Positions 39,118 to 47,559 of a stretch of DNA of 64,000 nt are shown here, piece after piece. The stretch spans positions 248,001 to 312,000 of the forward strand of contig NZ_JAESIY010000004.1 of NCBI RefSeq assembly GCF_016757215.1. The letters run 5' to 3'. The position numbers and the translations under genes were made by a program. The notes below the pieces were generated by a model, which had not been told where the DNA came from, did not search any database, and was given only the letters and a program-made list of their open reading frames with translations. Origin of the DNA: Fulvivirga sediminis (lineage in GTDB: Bacteria > Bacteroidota > Bacteroidia > Cytophagales > Cyclobacteriaceae). Positions within the stretch are counted from its first letter, which is position 1. Each line of letters starts with the position of its first letter.

Positions 39118-41478
39118 TTATTCTGATATCACCTTAAAATGTCTGGTTAGCGTTTCGCCTGCTTCGTCTACAATGGTTAGTGTGTAATCTCCAGCTCCCG
39201 GGTTAATTGACATTTGATGAATTCTTTTGGTCTCTCCAAGATACTGATCATTCAAGTGCCAGTAAATTGTAGTTTCAGGCCTTCTATGCGCCACTTCAAG
39301 AACAGCACTTCCCGGACGGCTGTCTATCTCCCGAGGAATAAATATCTCTGCATTCGCCTTTGGATAAATAATTTCCATGGCCTGCCTTCCTCCCTCTTCA
39401 GCCACACAATCACTTCTAAACGGCGGTAATTTCTTATACGAAGGGTTATTAGATCTATAGTAATATTCCTGTACAGGAGGAAGCACAAACCAACTTACAT
39501 GCTCCATATTATTCACTGATTCACAATTAGAATTAACCCTATATCCATTATGATCTAAATGTATTCGATGATGAAAAGGACATGGCGACAGGTTTTGACC
39601 AGCAGATAGCACCTCGACCTGATCCACTACAGGGCATGCTTCTGAGGCTTGATAACCAGATACACGGCATATTGGCAGTGTTACCATTTCAGATGAAGGA
39701 GCTTTGAACCATTCCGTTTTAGGCAATAAATCAAATATATCGAACATAATGGGAGCTGCCGCCTCCACACCTGTGAGTCCGGGTCTACCTTCACCATCCG
39801 CATTACCTACCCATACTCCCACTACATAGTCTGCCGTAGTGCCTACCGCCCAAGCATCTCTATAGCCAAAGCTGGTACCAGTTTTCCAGGCTATCTTTTG
39901 CGATGATTCAAAGAGCTGCCAAGGACCTTCATCAACAGGGCGATAAACTTCTAACATAGCCGTTAATGTATGATAAATAGAGGCAGCACTCAATTCTCCA
40001 GACTTGGTTCTCTTCCCTTCCCTTTGCTCTTCTATATAAGTGAGAGGCATAAAATTATTTGTAGCATATTTATAGCTATCAGTATGTTCATAAAAGTTGC
40101 CTAACGTTCTGGATAGACCTGCATACATTCCTGAAATATCCCACAAAGTGCCTTCTGCCCCACCAAGGGCAAGTGACAGACCGTAGTGGTCAGGAGAGTG
40201 AGTGAGGGTGGTCATACCTAGTTCTTTCAGAAGAGAATGAAACTTCTCATACCTGTACTGCCTCAGGAGCTGTACAGCAGGTACATTTAAAGACCGGGCC
40301 AGGGCCCTATCAGCAGGAACGGCACCGTCATAGGTCTTGGAGAAATTTTTAGGAGCAAAGCCGCTAAAGAAAACAGGAACATCAGGGACGAGCATTTTAG
40401 GTAAGAGTTGTCCCTCATCCATCATAGCAGCATATAAAAAAGGTTTAAGGATACTGCCCGTACTTCTGGGCGCATTAATTACATCTACCTGACTATCATG
40501 ACTGGCACCTGCCATAGACACATTACCCACATAAGCCAACACCTGCCCGGTACGTACATCAGCTACCAGCGCAGCTGCATTATGCACTTCATTTCCCTTT
40601 AAATGGCGGTAATGTGTTTGTAGAATTTGTGATACTCTATTCTGCAACCCTGTATTGATAGTGGTATTGAGATTTTGCTGAGCCTTACCATCATTAATAG
40701 CCCTGGTAAGCAGGTGCGGAGCCTTTTGAGGCAGAGGTAATGGCTCTTCCGGAATAGGCTCAGCCATTGCCAGAGAGCATGTCAATTCATCAATTATACC
40801 ACCATCTCTTAGTTTTTGTAATAGTCTATTTCTCTTGCCTTCAAGATCATCTCTATTTCTTCCCGGGTGTATAAGGGCCGGACTATTGGGTAAAACTGCC
40901 AGGAGAGCAGCCTCCCCCCAGCTAAGTTCATCAGGCTCACGATTAAAGTAACGCCAGGTAGCTGCTCTAAGCCCCACCACATTACCTCCATAAGGCGCAT
41001 GCGAAGCATATATAGCCAGAATTTCCTCTTTTGAATATTTCAGTTCTAAACGGGTAGCCAGTACCATCTCTATCACCTTCTCCCAAATGCTTCTAGGCTT
41101 ATCTTTACGACTCAGCCGCATTACCTGCATGGTTATGGTGCTACCACCACTAACTACATGGCCTGCATTTATATTTTGCCAGGTGGCACGCACCATAGAA
41201 AAGGGATTTACTCCAGGATGCCAATAAAAGGACTCATCTTCAAAATAAGTAACGGCAGTAGCGTATTTGTCTGGCACAGAATCTAGCGCGGGAAACCTCC
41301 ATTGACCATCAGGAGCCACAGAAGCCGATAAGAGCTGGCCATCCGCTGCAGTAAGGACAGTAGAATAAGGATCGCTAAAAAGCTTACTAGGTAGAATAAG
41401 ACTATATGCTACCAATAATACTACAATGCCACCAATCCAATAATACTTGTACTTTTTAAAATGCCGCTTCACGGGCAC
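39118..41478 (-). CDS. pbpC: Penicillin-binding protein 1C
   Basis: A bifunctional peptidoglycan synthase of 786 residues. The start is GTG at 41478, with a strong AAAGGAGG ribosome site upstream. One membrane helix (about 12-30) is followed by the transglycosylase domain (EDESFYWHPGVNP, GGSTITMQVMRL, RLELKYSKEEILAIY). The transpeptidase domain has SILK (in STGSILKPF), SLNVP and KTGTSFGYRDAW. A C-terminal BiPBP-type beta domain (about 690-786) completes the PBP1C layout. In many Bacteroidetes pbpC lies beside an alpha-2-macroglobulin gene; none is present here. Confidence 0.95.
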   Translation of the reverse strand: MPVKRHFKKYKYYWIGGIVVLLVAYSLILPSKLFSDPYSTVLTAADGQLLSASVAPDGQWRFPALDSVPDKYATAVTYFEDESFYWHPGVNPFSMVRATWQNINAGHVVSGGSTITMQVMRLSRKDKPRSIWEKVIEMVLATRLELKYSKEEILAIYASHAPYGGNVVGLRAATWRYFNREPDELSWGEAALLAVLPNSPALIHPGRNRDDLEGKRNRLLQKLRDGGIIDELTCSLAMAEPIPEEPLPLPQKAPHLLTRAINDGKAQQNLNTTINTGLQNRVSQILQTHYRHLKGNEVHNAAALVADVRTGQVLAYVGNVSMAGASHDSQVDVINAPRSTGSILKPFLYAAMMDEGQLLPKMLVPDVPVFFSGFAPKNFSKTYDGAVPADRALARSLNVPAVQLLRQYRYEKFHSLLKELGMTTLTHSPDHYGLSLALGGAEGTLWDISGMYAGLSRTLGNFYEHTDSYKYATNNFMPLTYIEEQREGKRTKSGELSAASIYHTLTAMLEVYRPVDEGPWQLFESSQKIAWKTGTSFGYRDAWAVGTTADYVVGVWVGNADGEGRPGLTGVEAAAPIMFDIFDLLPKTEWFKAPSSEMVTLPICRVSGYQASEACPVVDQVEVLSAGQNLSPCPFHHRIHLDHNGYRVNSNCESVNNMEHVSWFVLPPVQEYYYRSNNPSYKKLPPFRSDCVAEEGGRQAMEIIYPKANAEIFIPREIDSRPGSAVLEVAHRRPETTIYWHLNDQYLGETKRIHQMSINPGAGDYTLTIVDEAGETLTRHFKVISE

Positions 41479-41602
41479 AAATGTAGGCCAACCTCCTTTA
41501 TTTCAAAGTGCCTATAATGAATAATTTAAAGAATGAATAGGGTGATAATCTCTTCAATCGCATCTCACTAAAAGCTATAATCACATGGATTATGCGAAAT
41601 AA

Positions 41603-42052
41603 CTAGAGCTTTTTCTCAAAACATCTACTATTATCAACACCTATATACTGTCCATAATTAGGGATCGGTGAATAACCACACTTCTCGTATAATCTTATTG
41701 CTTCAGGTTGCCTTACACCTGTTTCCAGCACACACTTTTTATAGGAAAGCTCTGCCGCCCACTTTTCCAGTTCACTTAGAATTTGCACTGCTATTCCTTC
41801 TCCTCGGCATTCGGGAGCGGTAAACATCCGCTTCACTTCCATAGTAGAATGATCAAACTCTTTAATAGCACCGCAGGCTATGGGCTGGTCATTTTTATAG
41901 GCCACCAATGCATATTTAATGCTATCAAGCTTGTTATATTGATCATAAAATGCATGTTCATCTCCATCTCTTACCGCCAGATCAGCATCTAAAATGGATA
42001 CCAAGTTTTTAAATGCTGCATCAGAAGCACCAGTTCTAACTATTTTAATCAT
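41603..42052 (-). CDS. GNAT-family N-acetyltransferase
   Basis: A 149-residue acetyltransferase. The acetyl-CoA motif is MFTAPECRGEGIAVQILSELEKWA (R/Q-x-x-G-x-G/A type), preceded by the strand ACGAIKEFDHSTMEVKRM and followed by CVLETGVRQPEAIRLYEKCGY, which is typical of the PanZ/YafP-like small-molecule group. The substrate is not predictable. It starts 36 bases from the next gene and looks like a single cistron. Confidence 0.9.
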   Translation of the reverse strand: MIKIVRTGASDAAFKNLVSILDADLAVRDGDEHAFYDQYNKLDSIKYALVAYKNDQPIACGAIKEFDHSTMEVKRMFTAPECRGEGIAVQILSELEKWAAELSYKKCVLETGVRQPEAIRLYEKCGYSPIPNYGQYIGVDNSRCFEKKL

Positions 42053-42087
42053 CTTAATATATTAAAATGAATAATAACATATAATAC

Positions 42088-42549
42088 TCACTTCCAATCA
42101 CTTAATCCATAAAACTCTGGAATAAACACACACTTAGGGTTTCCAGGCAAGTAATATAAAGTAACTTTATATCCCACCCTGAGATATCTCTTATATGCCG
42201 ATCTATACTCTGTTAAAAAGCTCTTTCCATCAGCCTCATATCTGAAATTATATTCTTTTACAACTCTAGAATTATGCTCCAAGGAAGTATTTGTAATAGA
42301 AATAACCCTTGCTATAGTTTTATGACCATTTTCCAAAACCAAGCAGCCTCTTTTCATTGTCTTTATTTTACGATCTAAGAAAAATACGGCTAAACTTATA
42401 AAAATAAAGCTCCCAAGACATTTAGGCTCTAATAATATCAAACCTGCAAAAATCATTACGACTCCTCCTAAAAGGAACATTTCCCCTATTATATATGGAG
42501 GTTCATGAAAATATATTTTTAGTTTTTGTGTTTTTGTCAATTTATTCAT
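42088..42549 (-). CDS. DUF3592-like membrane protein
   Basis: A 153-residue protein with two membrane segments near the N-terminus (about 18-40 and 43-58) followed by a soluble beta domain: VISITNTSLEHNSRVVKEYNFRYEADGKSF and YKVTLYYLPGNPKCVF. This layout and the GxxVTVYYxPxNP-type ending fit DUF3592, a family of unknown role. Its ATG overlaps the stop codon of a 48-codon secreted peptide gene (ATGA at 42546-42549), so the two are probably translationally coupled. Confidence 0.75.
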   Translation of the reverse strand: MNKLTKTQKLKIYFHEPPYIIGEMFLLGGVVMIFAGLILLEPKCLGSFIFISLAVFFLDRKIKTMKRGCLVLENGHKTIARVISITNTSLEHNSRVVKEYNFRYEADGKSFLTEYRSAYKRYLRVGYKVTLYYLPGNPKCVFIPEFYGLSDWK

Positions 42550-42692
42550 TGATACAATTCTATCCGTTCCTGTTTTAGCTTTGGACTAACATCCGCTACC
42601 TGATAAAACGGTAAAGATATAGTATCCTTATTTTGAGCCTTAGCAACAAAAACATATAATAAATCAAGCGTAAAAAGTAATATAGTTTTCAT
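42546..42692 (-). CDS. Short secreted peptide, 48 residues
   Basis: A small gene read directly from the minus strand: ATG at 42692, TGA at 42548-42546. The first 20 residues (MKTILLFTLDLLYVFVAKAQ) look like a signal peptide ending in AKA-Q, a common Bacteroidetes cleavage pattern; the mature part would be about 28 residues (NKDTISLPFYQVADVSPKL and a charged tail). A ribosome site AAAAAGGA lies upstream, and its stop overlaps the start of the DUF3592-like gene. No family recognised. Confidence 0.55.
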   Translation of the reverse strand: MKTILLFTLDLLYVFVAKAQNKDTISLPFYQVADVSPKLKQERIELYQ

Positions 42693-42777
42693 TAAAGTAT
42701 CCTTTTTTAGTCCATAATAACATAAACTAAAAAAGGTACATAAAATCTTAATATTTCGTCAGTAAGCTAGCCTGCAA

Positions 42778-43248
42778 CTACTTCTTGAGTACAATCTCTG
42801 CTTTGTCGATTTTCAGGGTAGGATTTTCTGAGGTCACTAAGATGGCCTGAAAGGTATAATTTCCTGCCTCTTCTATGGTAAGGTTAGCATTTCTCCTGGT
42901 AAACCCCCATTCTGTTTTTCCTCCCAATTGCACTTTACTTTCGTTAATAGTCATATCGCCCTCAAAGGGATCGATCTCCATACCGCCGAACTTAGCTCCG
43001 TCTTTCAAAACTTCCATCCTGAAGCTCATTACCACATCACCTTCATATTCTACGTCTATATCAGACCAAATACTGAGTTCATCACCTTTTTCTAAGTCGA
43101 GCGAAGTTTCCTTAATAAGTAGATTATTATCATCAGTACTTACTTCATTCACGGGTATGCGTGCCACTTCTTTTCCAGTAAGGGCATCACAACCTGCTAA
43201 AACCAGTACAAGAAAAATTATAGAGAGGGCTTTAAAAATCTGTTTCAT
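42778..43248 (-). CDS. Small lipoprotein, beta-sandwich, 156 residues
   Basis: An exported lipoprotein with the lipobox LVLAGC (about Cys20). The mature part is all-beta (LSIWSDIDVEYEGDVVMSFRMEVLKDG, then EEAGNYTFQAILVTS), like a galactose-binding or Ig-like sandwich. I do not recognise a named family. A perfect -33/-7 promoter lies 20 bases upstream and a terminator of the decayed locus lies just beyond that promoter, so this is an independent transcription unit. Confidence 0.8.
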   Translation of the reverse strand: MKQIFKALSIIFLVLVLAGCDALTGKEVARIPVNEVSTDDNNLLIKETSLDLEKGDELSIWSDIDVEYEGDVVMSFRMEVLKDGAKFGGMEIDPFEGDMTINESKVQLGGKTEWGFTRRNANLTIEEAGNYTFQAILVTSENPTLKIDKAEIVLKK

Positions 43249-43268
43249 ATTATTTGCTTAAAAAAAAG

Positions 43269-43298
43269 CAAAATTAGTATTCTGCAAAGGAAAAACAA
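43269..43298 (-). promoter_or_regulatory. Promoter of the 156-residue lipoprotein gene
   Basis: On the minus strand TTG (43296-43298), a 19-base spacer and TAATTTTG (43269-43276): a perfect Bacteroidetes -33/-7 match, 21 bases before the start codon. Confidence 0.75.
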
Positions 43299-43317
43299 TT
43301 TAACAGACATCATTTTA

Positions 43318-43349
43318 AAAGGGTGTCATTTCTTCAAAAAAATGACACC
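43318..43349 (-). terminator. Terminator at the end of the decayed ketosynthase locus
   Basis: A 10-bp stem (43322-43331 with 43340-43349; GGTGTCATTT and its complement) with an 8-nt loop. On the minus strand it is followed by TTTT. It still marks the 3' end of the pseudogene block. Confidence 0.7.
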
Positions 43350-43409
43350 ATGTTGCTTTCCCTCACAATGATTATATAATAATATATTTTCAAATCCTTC
43401 TTTCCCGGA

Positions 43410-43932
43410 GCCTGCCATGAAAAAACACTTGGCAATGAACATCCGGACATCAACTGAATAGCTACCCATAAAGAAAAGGCTGGAACTGAGTAGTAATCAC
43501 CAGAAAGGTGTTTATATACATATATATTCTGCTGTGCAATATACCCCCTCTTTTCCCCATTAATGCCAGCATTCCCGCCACGCAATTAGGCGTAGACTGC
43601 ACAAAATCAGTAGGCATAAGCGTTCCTTCGTTATAATCTCTAATCTAATTTAAGAATCTCTATGAATGCTCCACACTACCATTGGAGGAGGCAAATATTA
43701 TGACTTCTATATCTTCATTTTGATCCATGAGAGGCATACCAGTAGCTACGCTCATACGTACTAAACGGCTCATTCTTCGCAAAAGCTCCATTGGTATTAT
43801 GCCTTTATAATCTGGTTCTCTAGCCAGGGGCCAGGATTCCGTATAAAATTTAACCTCTTCAGAAAATAGCGCTCCAAAATAAGTCTCCTTAGGTGAAATG
43901 CACAATGTATCTCTAATGAACATACTACTCAA
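43410..43932 (-). pseudogene. Remnant of a ketosynthase-like protein, N-terminal part (aryl polyene/flexirubin type)
   Basis: The first 89 codons are open and read TLCISPKETYFG, EPDYKGIIPMELLRRMSR and IIFASSNGSVEHS, the start of the ketosynthase N-terminal-like proteins found in aryl polyene and flexirubin clusters. A TAG at 43660-43662 interrupts, then the same frame continues as RFLN, stop, IRDYNEGTLMPTDFVQST and NCVAGMLALMG. A frameshift near 43565 leads to NIYVYKHLSGDYY. The rest of the protein, with the catalytic domain end, is absent. The frame begins at TTG 43932 or ATG 43923, directly at the stop of the preceding ketosynthase remnant. Recognition is by motif reading. Confidence 0.75.
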
Positions 43933-44262
43933 ATTTTAGAAAAAATCAATGAAGAGCAATTCCCTCCAAACCCAAAAGAGTTAGTAAGTACATGCTTCAT
44001 CTCATACTCAGATTGGTAATTCATTACCGACTTTAAACCATACACTTGTATAGGGTTGTCTCAGTAAAGGCTGGGGTACAACTCATTATTATTCATAGCC
44101 AATAAGCTAAAAGCTGCCTCAATAGCTCCTGCTGCCCCAGCGTATGTCTGGTATAAGTTTTGGTATATTATAAAGCGGGCACTTGCTCTTCCAAAACCTT
44201 GTGCATGCAGGCCTGCTCGGTAATATCATTATTAGGAGTGCCGGTGCCATGGCTGACTGAGA
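43929..44262 (-). pseudogene. Remnant of a FabF-type ketosynthase, C-terminal part
   Basis: On the minus strand the frame from 44260 reads SVSHGTGTPNNDITEQACMH, the HGTGTxxND active-site motif of ketosynthases, and continues to VLEEQVPAL and a TAA. After a one-base deletion in the G-run near 44123 the correct frame resumes as AAGAIEAAFSLLAMNNNELY, has a TGA, and ends in VLTNSFGFGGNCSSLIFSKI, the classical ketosynthase C-terminus. At least two nonsense codons and one frameshift make it non-functional. The N-terminal half with the catalytic cysteine is missing: upstream sequence is darA-like instead. Confidence 0.8.
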
Positions 44263-44532
44263 AGGAGAAAGGTACCAGGGCTGGTAGCCAAATATGATAG
44301 GTTCATACTCTTTCCTATGGAGCGAGTAAGGAGCCAATTTACAAGGGCGCTCAAGCACTGTTTAAGGCATAGCATCAAAAAAGGCGGGAGAAGTCCATGG
44401 AAAGGGGAAGTCATCTTGAGGTTTAACCTTAACCCTCTCAATGTTTACCCCCTTAAATGGCAATAAAAAGTTATCCAATATACTATCTAACTGGCCCGAT
44501 TGGCTATAGCTGATAACGAGGATGTTCTTCAT
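44260..44532 (-). pseudogene. Truncated DarA-like dialkylresorcinol enzyme
   Basis: From ATG 44532 the minus strand reads MKNILVISYSQSGQLDSILD and NFLLPFKGVNIERVKVKPQ, then DDFPFPWTSPAFFDAMP, a TAA stop, and TVLERPC to IIFGYQPWYLSPS. This is the start of the DarA-type dialkylresorcinol-condensing proteins of Bacteroidetes flexirubin clusters (flavodoxin-like beginning, FPFPW and GYQPWYLSPS motifs). After SPS the sequence changes in mid-gene to ketosynthase, so the C-terminal two thirds were deleted. The gene began 19 bases after the stop of the 154-residue gene. Confidence 0.75.
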
Positions 44533-44551
44533 TTAAGTAATAAAAATTACT

Positions 44552-45016
44552 CTAATCTATCAAATCCTCAGCTTTTAACACAGTAGATTGTTTGGCATAG
44601 TCTTTAATGTACCCCTTCAAATCTGCATCCAATTCAGGATAGCCCCTTAGTATTAAAGCTTTATCCTCCTCTATTTCATCATTATAGTTAAGAATTCCCG
44701 GCACATGTTCCTGAATAGTTAATCTCAAAAACCTATATTCCACATTAGCATTACGACTTTCAATAGCATCTTCAAGTAATTCTCTACCTTCTTTAAAATG
44801 GTCTAACTTATTCATAGGTCCATTCACCAATCCGGCTTTGGTCATTAAAAGAGTTCCTTTATAAGCTTTTACATCATTTTCATCTCCTTGTAAGTTAGAA
44901 AGGGCATGATCGATTTTCTCCAAAGTACCCTCATTAAGCGCATTAAAGACTACTGCTCTACTGCTAGCAAAGAAAAAAAGGCTGGTCAAAAATATAGTGG
45001 ATATTATTTTCATCAT
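44552..45016 (-). CDS. Small secreted protein, 154 residues, probable survivor of the pigment operon
   Basis: An exported protein with a signal peptide (about 1-20, ending SSRAV). The mature part is helical: a segment KAYKGTLLMTKAGLVNGPMNKLDHFKEGRELLEDAIESR resembles a short TPR pair, then EYRFLRLTIQEHVPGILNYN. I recall similar small secreted proteins in Bacteroidetes pigment operons but cannot verify this. It is intact and lies 19 bases upstream of the darA-like remnant on the same strand, so it was probably the preceding gene of that operon. Confidence 0.75.
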   Translation of the reverse strand: MMKIISTIFLTSLFFFASSRAVVFNALNEGTLEKIDHALSNLQGDENDVKAYKGTLLMTKAGLVNGPMNKLDHFKEGRELLEDAIESRNANVEYRFLRLTIQEHVPGILNYNDEIEEDKALILRGYPELDADLKGYIKDYAKQSTVLKAEDLID

Positions 45017-45243
45017 TTTTAAATTTTAGGGTTATTACCTTTTTATTACACAATTATTCGTCCAAATGCTTTTTGCTTTTATCAGAAAACAAGAAATACA
45101 GCTATAAAGACACTATAAGCATGGCTATTGAACATAATTTAACCAATTTCCATCCTCTTACAAACTGTAGCCCGTGGAAAAAGCCCCACATTCTCCCCTG
45201 AATCAATAAAAAAGGGAAGACCTGCTTCCATTATATCAGTGAT

Positions 45244-47559
45244 TTACAACGAGCTATAATATCTAAAGAAACTACACTCTTCAATAATTTCATCATAAAA
45301 TTGGGTGTCTTTGCATTCGTTTTTCAACCTTCTGAAGCTTCTTTTGTATGGCGAAGTTTCTTCATTAACTTCTCCTTTATATCCTCCCCAATGCCAGTTA
45401 CTTTTTATTTCATTATACATAGCATTGAGCTCACATTTGGCCATTAAATAGAGGCAACGAGCATTCAGTTCTTTGTCTGTAGAGTTCTCTATCACTTTCT
45501 CATAGTAAGCATATGACTTTTTAGAGAGCTTCATATTCACATCATAATGGCTATCAAGGTCGAACAGGTTATAGCCTTTTTTAGAATCTATAATTTCTGA
45601 AGCTCTATTCTTATCTTGATAATCACTTAAAAAGTAGTTATAGTGACAGCAGTTGCCGCTGCCAATGAGTAAACCTCTATAGTAACCAGAATTAGAAACG
45701 TTATAATAAAAATTACCCAATAAATAAAAGGCCAACTTTCTCTTCCATTGTGCAGTATTATTCTGCGCCATATCCTCCAGTTTTACCAGGTAATCGGCCA
45801 GTTCTGCTTTTGAAAAATTACTTTCAATAAAACTAAATGGAGAGGCCAGGTATACAGAATCTTCCATTATTCTATTCTCAGAGCAATCAAAGCACTCCGT
45901 TATATTATTACTAAAAACTTTTGCAGGCACCTGATAAGACACCCTATTATCACCCTCATTAACCTGAGACGCATTGAGCCATGTATAAGCTTCTTGAGGG
46001 TTGGCTTTCTTCAAATAGTAAAGTCCTTTTATATACTTCATATATTCAATAGGCGAGTAATCTCCTTCTATTGTAGACGACTTCTTCATTAGCAGCTGCT
46101 CAAAGCCATTCTTGTGAGGTTTCTGCATAAAAGCCAGAATGTCATCTATCAAGGGCAGAGAGGCTATAAGACGCACATCTTCTATATCATTATGCATGAG
46201 GTAAGACTGAGCCAACCTCCCTTCTTTATAATACAAATGAGATACTTGATCTTTGATGAGATATTTCCATGAAGGATCAGTGCCCCAATTCTTAATCATC
46301 TCTTTTTCCATAAAAGAGGTAAGATACTCCTCACGATCAGCATTCATTTTATCCCAGGAAAACACTTCATATACCTTGGTTAGCACATTTTTCTGATCGT
46401 TTAAACCGCTGCTGCTACTAACCTTTGATAGTTGATTTTGAGCCTCTTTAACGTCTCCTTTACAAAAAACTAGGTATGACGCAGCCATTTGCCAGAATGC
46501 CTGATTCTTAATTTGTTCGTTTTGCTTGGCCTTACTGGCGAAGGCTAAAAGATTTTCTAATGTCTCTCCCCCCTCTTCCGAATATGGAAGTGTCATTTCT
46601 CTAACCCCAATCTGAGTAGGCCATATCTCTCTTTCCAAATCATTTAAGGCTCTCATAAATATGAGCTCTACCTTCTCATCATTTGGCACTACCTCATATA
46701 ATCTATTCAGGGTTTCCATATTTGCGCCCATACTACGTACACCTGTTATGGTAATATAGGTAGCTTTGTCCTGATCATCTTTAAAAAAGGATTTACCTTC
46801 TGCACCCTTCCATGTACAGTACTTATAGCTAAGGAAAGCAGATGTTTTACGGTCTATGCTATTATTAAATACATCTATGAAAAAATAGGCCGCTTTTTCA
46901 TATTGACCTAATGAGTAATAGCATCCAGCCACCTGGTCTTTTGCGTAATAGTATAGTTCTGATTTCTCAACCTGATCAGCCACATGCTCTTCATAAAAAT
47001 CTACGGCTTCCTGATACTGAGATCCATAATGAAAAGCACGAATGATTTGGTATGCATATCTGAGTTTAAGTTGCTCATTTTGAGTACTGGCGTATAGCTT
47101 ACCTCCTTCTTCAATCAACTCAGCAGTATTATTGCTACCGCTCTTCATTATATCACGGTATTCCCATGAGTTACTCCTTCTGTCTGCAAAAGTCGCACTG
47201 CATTTGCGAGCATAGGTCATATAGGTTTTTACCTGAAGATCAAGATCAGATTTATGCATACCCCACAATGCTTTGAATTCGGGGTCTGTAGCATGAAAGG
47301 TTTTTCTTATGTCTTTCTCAGTCCACTGTTTCAGAAGTTGCTGCCATAATCGCACATTACCTTCGTGGTATTCCTGAGTCCAGTGAGCTTTATAAAAATC
47401 GTTCTCATCTTCTCTCAAAAAGGGATAATAGGCTTTGGCCGAAATATTTGTCTGCTCAAACAGATTATAAAAAAAGTAAAGGTCACTTTCTGGGCCCCAG
47501 CCACAACTGAAGACACTGGTGTTCAATAAAACCAGAATAAATGTTAATGTTTTTCTCAT
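45244..47559 (-). CDS. Large secreted helical protein of unknown function, 771 residues
   Basis: I do not recognise a named family. A signal peptide (about 1-18) is followed by a mature protein starting CGWGPESDLYFFYNLF. The body is helical with TPR-like units (about 170-270: YAYQIIRAFHYGSQYQEAVDF and DQVAGCYYSLGQYEKAAYFF) and further repeats near 600-750, including a cysteine pair in ECFDCSENR and GSGNCCHYNYF. Its start overlaps the stop of the 333-residue lipoprotein gene (ATGA at 47556-47559), so both are made together. Probably an outer-surface or periplasmic scaffold. Confidence 0.85.
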   Translation of the reverse strand: MRKTLTFILVLLNTSVFSCGWGPESDLYFFYNLFEQTNISAKAYYPFLREDENDFYKAHWTQEYHEGNVRLWQQLLKQWTEKDIRKTFHATDPEFKALWGMHKSDLDLQVKTYMTYARKCSATFADRRSNSWEYRDIMKSGSNNTAELIEEGGKLYASTQNEQLKLRYAYQIIRAFHYGSQYQEAVDFYEEHVADQVEKSELYYYAKDQVAGCYYSLGQYEKAAYFFIDVFNNSIDRKTSAFLSYKYCTWKGAEGKSFFKDDQDKATYITITGVRSMGANMETLNRLYEVVPNDEKVELIFMRALNDLEREIWPTQIGVREMTLPYSEEGGETLENLLAFASKAKQNEQIKNQAFWQMAASYLVFCKGDVKEAQNQLSKVSSSSGLNDQKNVLTKVYEVFSWDKMNADREEYLTSFMEKEMIKNWGTDPSWKYLIKDQVSHLYYKEGRLAQSYLMHNDIEDVRLIASLPLIDDILAFMQKPHKNGFEQLLMKKSSTIEGDYSPIEYMKYIKGLYYLKKANPQEAYTWLNASQVNEGDNRVSYQVPAKVFSNNITECFDCSENRIMEDSVYLASPFSFIESNFSKAELADYLVKLEDMAQNNTAQWKRKLAFYLLGNFYYNVSNSGYYRGLLIGSGNCCHYNYFLSDYQDKNRASEIIDSKKGYNLFDLDSHYDVNMKLSKKSYAYYEKVIENSTDKELNARCLYLMAKCELNAMYNEIKSNWHWGGYKGEVNEETSPYKRSFRRLKNECKDTQFYDEIIEECSFFRYYSSL

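Noticed and set aside
43334-43585. 83-codon minus-strand frame as an independent gene
   Set aside because: It has no ribosome site or signal, overlaps the terminator, and fits better as a frameshifted continuation of the ketosynthase-like pseudogene.
44119-44441. Two overlapping minus-strand frames of 79 and 69 codons
   Set aside because: They mix darA-like and out-of-frame ketosynthase sequence; they are pieces of the pseudogene block, not genes.
45244-47559. 771-residue protein as a SusD-like or T9SS component
   Set aside because: It has TPR-like repeats but lacks a lipobox, the SusD start pattern and any SusC or T9SS gene nearby.
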